Positions 24,537-34,362 of a stretch of DNA of 60,000 bases are shown piece after piece. The translations under genes and the position numbers were made by a program. The stretch comes from Mesostigma viride (Eukaryota > Streptophyta > Mesostigmatophyceae > Mesostigmatales > Mesostigmataceae), in NCBI GenBank assembly GCA_009746045.1, contig RPFO01000022.1, forward strand, positions 2,887,443 through 2,947,442, written 5' to 3'. Below the pieces are notes generated by a model. That model ran no database searches. It worked only from the letters and a program-made list of their open reading frames with translations, and was not told the DNA's origin. The first letter of the stretch is position 1. Each line of letters begins with the position of its first letter.

Positions 24537-25652
24537 CTAGTCCCCCTTCATGGAGCAGGGCCTCATGGAGGGGTTGGAGCCAGACGGGCCAGCTCGAAAA
24601 CGCTGGGAGGGGTTGGCACCACGGAAGACCTTCTCCTTCTTCACGACTGGCTCCTCAGAGGTGGGGGGGGAGTCAGCAGGGCGCTTTCCCTTGAGGAAGT
24701 CGCTCTTGGGGACCTCCACAACGTCGTCATCGTCATCCTCCACCTCGATGACCTTGGGGGCCATCTTGGAAGGCGTGGTCTTCACCCTCCTGCAGGTGGG
24801 CTCCTCCTCCTCCTCCTCCTCCTCCTCCTCCTTGACCACAGCCTCCTGGGGCTGCTGCTCCTCCTCCTCCTCGGGATCCCGCTCGAACTGGTACCACGGG
24901 TCCTCCGCGTCGTCCAACGGCTCCTCGTCGTCCTCGTCCTTCTCAGACTCGAGGGCCCCCACCTCAGCGTCAGACTCGTCCTGGATTTCCTGGAGGCGCC
25001 TGCGTGCCTCCTCCTGGATCGCCTTCCTCCTCTCGTCCCTGTCCGCCTTCCTCACTTGCCACTTGAGTGGCATGTTGTAGCGAGGGTCGGACTCGCAGGG
25101 GTCCACGGGCCTGGGGATGTTCGGAGCAGTGAAGACGTTCTCCTCCTTGGAGAAGAAGCAATTGACGCAGAGCTCGCGCTTCCAGTTGGCGTTGGGGAAG
25201 AAAGCCCACGGAGCGGTCTCATCCCCGCACTCTGGGCACTCGGGGGGGAAAATCGGCTTGTGGTCGATCTCGTTGTTCTGCAAAGTGGGGCGGGCAGCAC
25301 AAAAAATGACAAGGGGCAGTGCGTCTTGTTAGAATCCACAGGAGGAGTGCAAAAATGCAGCCAAAGTCAGCAAAAAACGCAAGGAAAAGAAGTTTACCTC
25401 GAGCATGTGCTCGCAGAGGATGCATTCCGTGTGGTAGCCACCGATATCCTCGGGGACCTTGCGAAACTTGTCAATGGGGAGCAAGGTATTGCAACAAATG
25501 CAAATGGACAGCACTTCTGCGACTGGCTTGTTTTCCTTGTTCCTTTTTGCGAGAGCTGCGTCAAAAGCGTCGTGGAGCTTGTCTGTCATATCGTGGACTT
25601 TGACTCCATTGCCTGGGTAAGCGCGGACTGGGAAACGCTTAGTGCGGGCCAT
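24537..25652 (-). CDS. Zinc-finger protein with one intron and acidic tail (intact copy)
   Basis: Exon 1 is 25652-25398 (85 codons, MARTKRFPVRAYPGNG...HMLE). The intron is 25397-25278 (120 bases, GAG|GTAAAC...TTGCAG|AAC). Exon 2 is 25277-24537. The spliced protein has about 331 residues. Three CxxC pairs span the junction: CICCNTLLP with HTECILCEHM, then PPECPECGDE with RELCVNCFFS. The intron interrupts the metal-binding domain, so splicing is needed for the complete fold. After residue 140 come charged helices and long acidic runs (poly-Glu, EDDDDDVVEVP) and a Ser/Pro-rich basic end. It resembles an acidic chromatin or transcription factor; no family is recognised. TATAAAA lies about 100 bases, and GCCATAGCC about 45-50 bases, upstream of the start. 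Confidence 0.7.
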
Positions 25653-26469
25653 TGTGTTTTGGTGCTAAGGGGTTGGTTTTGCTGAGAGCTTTTTGGCTAT
25701 GGCGGTTTGGCTTGCAGAATGCCCTTGGATGCAAAGGGGGAAGTGTTTTATACCTTCCCCGTGGATGACGCATGGGACTTGTGAAAAATCCTGTGGTCGC
25801 CGCTGTGACAGGCTGGTAACGGCAAAACGGCCGTGGAAATCCACGCGGTGAAGGCCGCGGGCCGCGTGAATCCGCGGGAAATCTGATACGAAACCGCCTT
25901 TCCCGCGTCACGCCACGCTGGACTGGCATGTAACCGCCGTTTCCCGCGGCACTCCACGCTGGACAAGTTCAGAAAACCGCCGTTTCCCGCGTCACGCCAC
26001 GCTGGACTGGCATGTAATCTCCGTTTCCCGCGGCACTCCACGCTGGACAAGTTCAGAAAACCGCCGTTTCCCGCGTCACGCCACGCTGGCCTGGCATGTA
26101 ACCGCCGTTTCCCGCGGCACGCCACGCTGGACCGGCACGTAACGGCCGTTTCCCGCGGCACGCCACGCTAAAATCGTGAAGTAACCGCCACGCCAACTTG
26201 TCAGTCCCGAGCCGCGGCACGAGAAAACGGAGATCCCGAGATCTTCCAGCGGATTTTTTTGGCGTGATTCCATGTACGGCGTGCTGTCTCACGGGAAATC
26301 TCCTGCAAAACGCCTGTTCAGGCCAATCGCACGGTCACAAATCGCCCAAAAACTTTGAGGCGGAGAAGGGTCTTCGAAGTGTATATGTGCCCAACCACCA
26401 CGCCTCCACGAGCACTCACCACTACACACCGCCATAGCCAAGAAAGCTCACTACATCTCTCAGAACACG
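25653..26469. promoter_or_regulatory. Divergent promoter with 42-bp tandem repeats
   Basis: The region serves the zinc gene at 25652 (minus) and the RING/TRAF-like gene at 26470 (plus). About seven copies of a roughly 42-base unit (core CGTTTCCCGCGGCACGCCAC) start near 25902, 25938, 25980, 26020, 26063, 26106 and 26148. GCCATAGCC boxes lie at 26431-26439 and, on the minus strand, 25695-25703. In both directions a TATA-like sequence (TATAAAA or TATATG) lies 49 bases upstream of the box. A CCAAT box lies near 26322. The tandem GC-rich units could be activator sites. Confidence 0.55.
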
Positions 26470-27693
26470 ATGCCTAGGGCTGGATCCGCTTCTAACTCTC
26501 ATGGTAGCCAGGGCGTGAGGGGGGGAATGAGGCCTGTGCCTCGCCCATTTCCAAGGGAAGGAACTCGCGACAGGCCATACGACGCTGAGCAGGAGCAAGA
26601 GCCGGGTAATGTTCCTTTTCCTGTCTTTTTCCGTCTTTTCCCGTGGAGAGCTGTCGTTTGCAAGTGGTTTTGCCCCCAAAAGCTCACCCCTTGTGTGGTT
26701 TTCCGTGGCTTATAAATTTGTTTTTTTTTCAATGCTTGCGTTTTTTTTTTTTGCTTTTTTGTTTTGCTTGCAGAAGAAAGCCGTGACGCCAAACGGCTGA
26801 AGGAGATGCCTATGAGGCAGAAGGTCTCCACTCCCGCCGGCCTCCGCGAACGCTCTTGGCAGGAGAAATACGAAGGGCTGTCCTGCAACGTCAAAAACGC
26901 TGTCGTCATCAAGTTGCCGCAGTGCCCCTTCTGCCTGGCCCCCAGCAAGACGGGGAAGTACGCGAGGCTGGTCGCCCTCATCGACCATCCCCACATCCAC
27001 GAGTGCAACTGCGTGATGTGCCCCGAGTGCGTGGAGAAGATGAAGGCGTTCCATCTCACCAAGCCGAACGGCAAGACCACGAACATGAAGTGCCCCATGT
27101 GCAGCTGCGAAGTCCTGACGCACTACCACAAGTTCTACCAGATGGACCACGCCCTCAACGAGCTGGTGGCCTCCCTCCCCTACGGCTTCTGCGACTACGG
27201 CTGCGGGATGTTCCTTCACAGGGAGGACGTCGACGAGCACTTCGCCACCTGCGAGAAGAACCGCTTCGAGTGCGGTTTCTCCGTCGACATCAAGAGGCAG
27301 GACGGCTCCAAGTCCAAGACGGGCTGTTCTTACACTGGCAGGAAGGCGGACGTGGAGGCTCACATGAAGAGGTGCGCCTACTACCACGAGGCCTGCGCTG
27401 TGCTGGAGCTGAAGGAGAAGGCCAAGCAGGCAGATGCTGTCAAGGAGCGCCTGATGAAGGAAGGCCACGGCGCCAGGGATGACTTGAGGATGCTCCTCGG
27501 CTTCACGGCTGAGGAGATGGACGATGTAATGGAGCGGCTGGTGGTGAAGGAGCTGGACCGCGTGGGGCGGCTCCCGTGTGCCAGCTCGCTACCTGATGGA
27601 GGCCAGGCGTTCCCAACAGATAGCGAGATACAGAACGCCTCGTTCCCAGTCCTTGATGCGTCACAGGGCGCCCAGTCTGCAAGGATAGTGTAG
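26470..27693 (+). CDS. RING/TRAF-type zinc-finger protein with one intron (left copy)
   Basis: Exon 1 is 26470-26605 (MPRAGSASNSHGSQG...). The intron is 26606-26773 (168 bases, CCGG|GTAATG...GCTTGCAG|AAG) with a long T-rich tract before the acceptor. Exon 2 is 26774-27693. The junction codon (G|AA) keeps the frame, giving about 352 residues. Exon 2 has a RING-like set of ligands: CPFCLAPSKT, HECNCVMCPECVEKM and MKCPMCSCEVLTHYH. TRAF-type fingers follow: GFCDYGCGMFLHREDVDEH, TCEKNRFECGF and then CSYTGRKADVEAHMKRC. The architecture matches RING-TRAF ubiquitin ligases, with a helical C-terminus (AEEMDDVMERLVVKELD). E3 activity is inferred. Confidence 0.75.
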
Positions 27694-28122
27694 GTGACAG
27701 ATGCCAGCATAAGATGTGCATGTTTTCAGCACTAGGCAGTTGGAGATAGGATGCCAGCATAGGATGTAGATGTTTGCCAGAATTAGGCCAGTAGATATGC
27801 GAATGCCTGCATAACACAACGATGTTTTTTTAATGACTTGGAAAAGATGTGAATGTTCTGGCCCAAACGTAAAAAATATCTAAGTGCCATAGTATATTTA
27901 AGTATCTGTAGTTAGGAACAGGCCACGTGGCAGCCACAAAGCCCGAGGGTAGCCAGCCGAATCTGTAGTACGAGATCCGACGGTTACGGAACGGACGGGT
28001 ACGGACGGGTACGGACGAGTACGGCCAGTACGGAACGGACGCGGCACGCGGAATCCCGTGGACCACCACGAGGCCCCCGTGGGTCCCGGCGGTTTTTAGG
28101 TTCCAGGGTTAGTATTACGGGC
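27694..28122 (+). other. 3' region and centre half of the palindrome
   Basis: No gene is supported. The sequence contains repeated GATGCCAGCAT/AGGATGT units after the stop (27711-27765), then repeats of ACGGACGGGT (27995-28020). It ends in GTTAGTATTACGGGC at the exact palindrome centre, where GGGC|GCCC has no spacer. Confidence 0.7.
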
Positions 28123-28551
28123 GCCCGTAATACTAACCCTGGAACCTAAAAACCGCCGGGACCCACGGGGGCCTCGTGGTGGTCCACGGGATTCCGCGTG
28201 CCGCGTCCGTTCCGTACTGGCCGTACTCGTCCGTACCCGTCCGTACCCGTCCGTTCCGTAACCGTCGGATCTCGTACTACAGATTCGGCTGGCTACCCTC
28301 GGGCTTTGTGGCTGCCACGTGGCCTGTTCCTAACTACAGATACTTAAATATACTATGGCACTTAGATATTTTTTACGTTTGGGCCAGAACATTCACATCT
28401 TTTCCAAGTCATTAAAAAAACATCGTTGTGTTATGCAGGCATTCGCATATCTACTGGCCTAATTCTGGCAAACATCTACATCCTATGCTGGCATCCTATC
28501 TCCAACTGCCTAGTGCTGAAAACATGCACATCTTATGCTGGCATCTGTCAC

Positions 28552-29775
28552 CTACACTATCCTTGCAGACTGGGCGCCCTGTGACGCATCAAGGACTGGG
28601 AACGAGGCGTTCTGTATCTCGCTATCTGTTGGGAACGCCTGGCCTCCATCAGGTAGCGAGCTGGCACACGGGAGCCGCCCCACGCGGTCCAGCTCCTTCA
28701 CCACCAGCCGCTCCATTACATCGTCCATCTCCTCAGCCGTGAAGCCGAGGAGCATCCTCAAGTCATCCCTGGCGCCGTGGCCTTCCTTCATCAGGCGCTC
28801 CTTGACAGCATCTGCCTGCTTGGCCTTCTCCTTCAGCTCCAGCACAGCGCAGGCCTCGTGGTAGTAGGCGCACCTCTTCATGTGAGCCTCCACGTCCGCC
28901 TTCCTGCCAGTGTAAGAACAGCCCGTCTTGGACTTGGAGCCGTCCTGCCTCTTGATGTCGACGGAGAAACCGCACTCGAAGCGGTTCTTCTCGCAGGTGG
29001 CGAAGTGCTCGTCGACGTCCTCCCTGTGAAGGAACATCCCGCAGCCGTAGTCGCAGAAGCCGTAGGGGAGGGAGGCCACCAGCTCGTTGAGGGCGTGGTC
29101 CATCTGGTAGAACTTGTGGTAGTGCGTCAGGACTTCGCAGCTGCACATGGGGCACTTCATGTTCGTGGTCTTGCCGTTCGGCTTGGTGAGATGGAACGCC
29201 TTCATCTTCTCCACGCACTCGGGGCACATCACGCAGTTGCACTCGTGGATGTGGGGATGGTCGATGAGGGCGACCAGCCTCGCGTACTTCCCCGTCTTGC
29301 TGGGGGCCAGGCAGAAGGGGCACTGCGGCAACTTGATGACGACAGCGTTTTTGACGTTGCAGGACAGCCCTTCGTATTTCTCCTGCCAAGAGCGTTCGCG
29401 GAGGCCGGCGGGAGTGGAGACCTTCTGCCTCATAGGCATCTCCTTCAGCCGTTTGGCGTCACGGCTTTCTTCTGCAAGCAAAACAAAAAAGCAAAAAAAA
29501 AAAACGCAAGCATTGAAAAAAAAACAAATTTATAAGCCACGGAAAACCACACAAGGGGTGAGCTTTTGGGGGCAAAACCACTTGCAAACGACAGCTCTCC
29601 ACGGGAAAAGACGGAAAAAGACAGGAAAAGGAACATTACCCGGCTCTTGCTCCTGCTCAGCGTCGTATGGCCTGTCGCGAGTTCCTTCCCTTGGAAATGG
29701 GCGAGGCACAGGCCTCATTCCCCCCCTCACGCCCTGGCTACCATGAGAGTTAGAAGCGGATCCAGCCCTAGGCAT
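28552..29775 (-). CDS. RING/TRAF-type zinc-finger protein (right copy)
   Basis: Mirror copy of the gene at 26470-27693 with identical coding sequence. Exon 1 is 29775-29640, the intron 29639-29472 and exon 2 29471-28552. The two copies are arranged tail-to-tail around the palindrome centre, with 858 bases between stop codons. Confidence 0.75.
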
Positions 29776-30592
29776 CGTGTTCTGAGAGATGTAGTGAGCT
29801 TTCTTGGCTATGGCGGTGTGTAGTGGTGAGTGCTCGTGGAGGCGTGGTGGTTGGGCACATATACACTTCGAAGACCCTTCTCCGCCTCAAAGTTTTTGGG
29901 CGATTTGTGACCGTGCGATTGGCCTGAACAGGCGTTTTGCAGGAGATTTCCCGTGAGACAGCACGCCGTACATGGAATCACGCCAAAAAAATCCGCTGGA
30001 AGATCTCGGGATCTCCGTTTTCTCGTGCCGCGGCTCGGGACTGACAAGTTGGCGTGGCGGTTACTTCACGATTTTAGCGTGGCGTGCCGCGGGAAACGGC
30101 CGTTACGTGCCGGTCCAGCGTGGCGTGCCGCGGGAAACGGCGGTTACATGCCAGGCCAGCGTGGCGTGACGCGGGAAACGGCGGTTTTCTGAACTTGTCC
30201 AGCGTGGAGTGCCGCGGGAAACGGAGATTACATGCCAGTCCAGCGTGGCGTGACGCGGGAAACGGCGGTTTTCTGAACTTGTCCAGCGTGGAGTGCCGCG
30301 GGAAACGGCGGTTACATGCCAGTCCAGCGTGGCGTGACGCGGGAAAGGCGGTTTCGTATCAGATTTCCCGCGGATTCACGCGGCCCGCGGCCTTCACCGC
30401 GTGGATTTCCACGGCCGTTTTGCCGTTACCAGCCTGTCACAGCGGCGACCACAGGATTTTTCACAAGTCCCATGCGTCATCCACGGGGAAGGTATAAAAC
30501 ACTTCCCCCTTTGCATCCAAGGGCATTCTGCAAGCCAAACCGCCATAGCCAAAAAGCTCTCAGCAAAACCAACCCCTTAGCACCAAAACACA
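29776..30592. promoter_or_regulatory. Mirror copy of the 42-bp-repeat divergent promoter
   Basis: Identical in reverse to 25653-26469, including TATAAAA at 30493-30499 and GCCATAGCC at 30542-30550 in front of the ATG at 30593. Confidence 0.55.
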
Positions 30593-31707
30593 ATGGCCCG
30601 CACTAAGCGTTTCCCAGTCCGCGCTTACCCAGGCAATGGAGTCAAAGTCCACGATATGACAGACAAGCTCCACGACGCTTTTGACGCAGCTCTCGCAAAA
30701 AGGAACAAGGAAAACAAGCCAGTCGCAGAAGTGCTGTCCATTTGCATTTGTTGCAATACCTTGCTCCCCATTGACAAGTTTCGCAAGGTCCCCGAGGATA
30801 TCGGTGGCTACCACACGGAATGCATCCTCTGCGAGCACATGCTCGAGGTAAACTTCTTTTCCTTGCGTTTTTTGCTGACTTTGGCTGCATTTTTGCACTC
30901 CTCCTGTGGATTCTAACAAGACGCACTGCCCCTTGTCATTTTTTGTGCTGCCCGCCCCACTTTGCAGAACAACGAGATCGACCACAAGCCGATTTTCCCC
31001 CCCGAGTGCCCAGAGTGCGGGGATGAGACCGCTCCGTGGGCTTTCTTCCCCAACGCCAACTGGAAGCGCGAGCTCTGCGTCAATTGCTTCTTCTCCAAGG
31101 AGGAGAACGTCTTCACTGCTCCGAACATCCCCAGGCCCGTGGACCCCTGCGAGTCCGACCCTCGCTACAACATGCCACTCAAGTGGCAAGTGAGGAAGGC
31201 GGACAGGGACGAGAGGAGGAAGGCGATCCAGGAGGAGGCACGCAGGCGCCTCCAGGAAATCCAGGACGAGTCTGACGCTGAGGTGGGGGCCCTCGAGTCT
31301 GAGAAGGACGAGGACGACGAGGAGCCGTTGGACGACGCGGAGGACCCGTGGTACCAGTTCGAGCGGGATCCCGAGGAGGAGGAGGAGCAGCAGCCCCAGG
31401 AGGCTGTGGTCAAGGAGGAGGAGGAGGAGGAGGAGGAGGAGGAGCCCACCTGCAGGAGGGTGAAGACCACGCCTTCCAAGATGGCCCCCAAGGTCATCGA
31501 GGTGGAGGATGACGATGACGACGTTGTGGAGGTCCCCAAGAGCGACTTCCTCAAGGGAAAGCGCCCTGCTGACTCCCCCCCACCTCTGAGGAGCCAGTCG
31601 TGAAGAAGGAGAAGGTCTTCCGTGGTGCCAACCCCTCCCAGCGTTTTCGAGCTGGCCCGTCTGGCTCCAACCCCTCCATGAGGCCCTGCTCCATGAAGGG
31701 GGACTAG
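30593..31707 (+). CDS. Zinc-finger protein with acidic tail (right copy, frameshifted)
   Basis: Mirror copy of 24537-25652. Exon 1 is 30593-30847, the intron 30848-30967, and exon 2 from 30968. A C7 run at 31575-31581 has one base less than the C8 equivalent of the left arm. The frame therefore ends prematurely at 31603 after PADSPPPLRSQS instead of continuing to 31705-31707. If real, this copy lacks the last 35 residues; if a sequencing error, the copies are identical. Confidence 0.6.
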
Positions 31708-32253
31708 AGACAAGTCCCTAGGACTTTGTCATTTGTGATGTACACTAGCACGCATGGTAGTCAGTATAGGGCAAGTCCCGTGGGACCTTGTGCATTATCA
31801 TATATTTACTCATGATTTTATTGAAATAATAAAAGTTTTTTGCATGCAAACATTCACGAACAATGTGCTTATCAAGCCTTGCATGGATATATAATTTAAT
31901 TACAATTTGGACAAGTACTTTGGCCTGTGCACTTAGGTAGCAGGCCCATACGCCTTAGTGTTTGGGACTTAGGCAATTTTCTCAAGTCCGGGACCGCCGA
32001 ATTCAGACCCGCGCCTATACTGCACCGTACGACGCCAGAATATGGTACTTGCACCGTACGAATGCAGTATCACGCATCAGAATCGTATATAATGTACATT
32101 CTGAACTTGGAACGAATTGTAAGGGGGTGGCTGGCGGCCCACTTGGCAAATTGTCGAATTTTGGGGGTGGTAAACATATACAAAATGAATCAAAGGCGGC
32201 GTGCATGCGTGCAATAAATTAATTGATCAAGCAACGAGAAGAGAAGTGACACG

Positions 32254-33253
32254 ATGAACGATAGCCCAGGTGCGATGAAGGATAGCGATATTATGAAGGA
32301 TAACGTGAGGCAGGCGAAGCGGCTGCCGATCGCCGCTCTATTTCACGCTGTAGGAGATATACTCCAGGAGACAGTAGACGACATTTCGAAGAGAAACACT
32401 AGGGCCAAGGCCATCCAGGGGGGGCGGCAACACATGCCGACATCGTCTCCTCCTCCTCCTCGTCAGATGAGGATGACGAGGAGGAGGAGCGTGTTCAGAC
32501 GCAGTTCGACGATGGCAAAATCGACAGGTTTACTGGAGTCAAGTTCGAAGCAGGCTCGCTTCACGTCAAGACCATGTTTTCAGATGCGACACAGGCATGG
32601 CTCCCTATGTCTAAAATCGATATTCAGTATGACGCGCGCATGCGCGATTTCCTCAAGAATTTCAGAGGGAGCCCTGGAAACGGCAATGGCAACAAGGTGA
32701 CGGCCAAGATGGCGCGTGATTCATGGCGTGAGCACGTCCGGCATGAGGAGTGTCTCCAGGGACAGGAGGTGGTCGATGTGGGCGAGGAAGCCCCTCCCAT
32801 GCAATGGGAGGTTGTGGTGAAGAAGGAGGAGGGATCCACTCCCTCCTCAAAGAGGGCAATGAAGTCCCCCCGGTGGGACGACGCGTAAAGCTAACAAAGA
32901 TCACGCCGAGCCCGGCGGACAGGTCATTCGCTATCAAGAAGACCCCCGTCCCTTCCCAGAAGACTGCAGCCGGTGCTGAGGAGAAGCCTGCACCCAGTGC
33001 TGGAAAGAAGACTGCACCCGCCAGCGAGGAGGAGAAGCCTGCACCTGTCACTCCTGTGGAGGAGCCAGCAGCTGGGCAGGAGAAGCCAGCAGCTGGGCAG
33101 GGTTCAGGGAGCAAGCCTGTCCCTAGTAACGCTCAAGTTGCTGCTGGACTAGACACCCTGCAGAGGATGTTGAACCACATGGCGACTATGGGGTTCACAC
33201 CCGCTCAAATCGCAGAGAGCATGGCCGCCCAGGCCGCCCAGAAGAAGACGTAG
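32254..33253 (+). CDS. Acidic/Lys-Pro-rich hypothetical protein (right copy, two frameshifts)
   Basis: Mirror copy of 22990-23990. It shares the G7 frameshift of the left copy (32418-32424) and has one more: C6 at 32866-32871, where the left arm has 7. This splits the second half into frames ending at 32888 and 33253. Confidence 0.5.
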
Positions 33254-33531
33254 ACATTTGGTGGCTTGACAGTTCATGAAGGACAGCTGTTTTTGAATAA
33301 ATGAATAAAGCAATGGACACTGTTTGCATCATTGAGTCATTTCATGGCATCACAATGTGTACTTGGATTTTATTATGAATAATAATGAATGGATTGCACA
33401 CATGTCCATGCACCCCCACGGGATTGTGATGTTAGGCTGGCTACTGTCACACCCTGGCCACTTGTGATGATATTCCCGTGGATCCATGTGTCCCAGGTGC
33501 CCACCCTTGGGGTCACCTTGGGTTTTTGTAG

Positions 33532-34017
33532 AGACTCTAAGGACCTACGCTGAGAAAACCCGACATTCAGGACCTGTCGGAGCATCCGGGTTACCGTGCC
33601 GTCTAGCTTGGCTGCCAGTGTTGCCGTGAGTGTCCATGCCTCGGCGCCATACGTGAGCACCGTGAGGACGAGGACCTTGAAGAGCATGCGCTTGCGGTGC
33701 TCGTCCAGGCCCTTGGAGCGCCAGTAGGTGTTGAGCGAACGGAGCTTGGCCCAGGAAAGGCCGATGCGGGTGTCCACATCGTCGGCAGTGTCCGGGAGCC
33801 AACTCCCCAACAGCTTGAAGCGGTCGCGGAGTGGGACCTCCGTCCCGTCTAGCAGGCGCGGCAGCGGTGGGCGGCTGGAGGCCCCAATCACCATCGCCTC
33901 AGTTTTGACACTAATCTCCAACCCCACCGCCCTCGCCTCCAGGCCCAGACAGTCCAGCCAGGTCTGAATGTGCTCGGGGTGCTCGATGGCCCCCATGGAT
34001 GATGCCTTCAACATTTA
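33532..34017 (-). mobile_element. LINE reverse-transcriptase fragment cut by the palindrome
   Basis: The frame encodes the region after the RT catalytic core (GLEISVKTEAMVIGA, LLGSWLPDTADDVDTRIG, LTYGAEAWTL, MLRQVLNVGFSQRRSLE). This is the conserved thumb and C-terminal domain of the LINE family seen elsewhere in the window at about 48590-48960 and 54190-55370. The element is 5'-truncated near 34017, and its 3' part is missing because the sequence switches to the palindrome arm at 33531. Confidence 0.8.
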
Positions 34018-34194
34018 GCCATGCTTTGTCTATAATGGGACCCCCATGGATGTTGCATTAAGAATTTAGCCATGCTATGCCATGCAGAGAGATGCTCTCT
34101 GTCGAGAAGCCATGTCCTAGCTCTTGTATAGCCATGATGATCTTCCTCCCTCACAGGCATGCTCCCCCCTTACCCGGGCATAGCGTGATAGACC
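34018..34194. other. Non-coding spacer with a short direct repeat
   Basis: GGACCCCCATGGATG(A/T)TGC and TTTAGCCATGCT each occur twice (33990-34070). No gene is supported. Confidence 0.5.
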
Positions 34195-34362
34195 ATGAGG
34201 GTGCAGGTGCCTTGGTGCACCTAGAGCAGGGGTAGCTTACATTCCCACCCTTGCATGAAGTAGCCTAGAATGTATTAAAAGCCATACATATGCCCCTTCT
34301 CAGGGCTATGTGCTACATCTACTCCCAACGGAGTGATGTTGATAATTAATTAATTAATTAAT
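34195..34362 (+). mobile_element. 3' end of a LINE with hairpin and TTAA tail
   Basis: The block GTAGC..AGAATGTAT..AAAAGCCATA, CCCCTTCTCAGGG, ATGTGCTACAT and CTCCCAACGGAG is followed by a (TTAA)n tail. The same block recurs at 35360-35530 and 55921-56092. CTCC-CAAC-GGAG is a four-base stem with four-base loop, a typical recognition hairpin at the 3' end of non-LTR elements. Confidence 0.7.

Larger units (their letters stand above)
22712..28122 (+). repeat. Left arm of a 10.8-kb palindrome
   Basis: The arm is the reverse complement of 28123-33531. Positions pair with a sum of 56245 near the centre, 56244 beyond a G8/C7 difference (24663 versus 31575), and 56243 beyond a G7/C6 difference (23372 versus 32866). 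I saw no other difference while comparing genes and flanks. It contains three genes: 22990-23990, 24537-25652 and 26470-27693. Confidence 0.95.
28123..33531 (-). repeat. Right arm of the 10.8-kb palindrome
   Basis: The reverse complement of 22712-28122. It ends at 33531 within TTTTTGTAG; the left arm's counterpart continues as TAAGGG, whereas here a host LINE fragment begins (AGACTCTAAGG). Its length is 5409 bases against 5411, the difference being two homopolymer bases. Confidence 0.95.

Noticed and set aside
24531-25685. Plus-strand 384-codon frame opposite the acidic zinc-finger gene
   Set aside because: Its poly-Leu tracts are the complement of the acidic repeats; no promoter or motif.
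28099-28146. A geminivirus or circovirus insertion
   Set aside because: Only the nonamer matches; no Rep or capsid sequence was seen. Kept only as a note on the palindrome centre.
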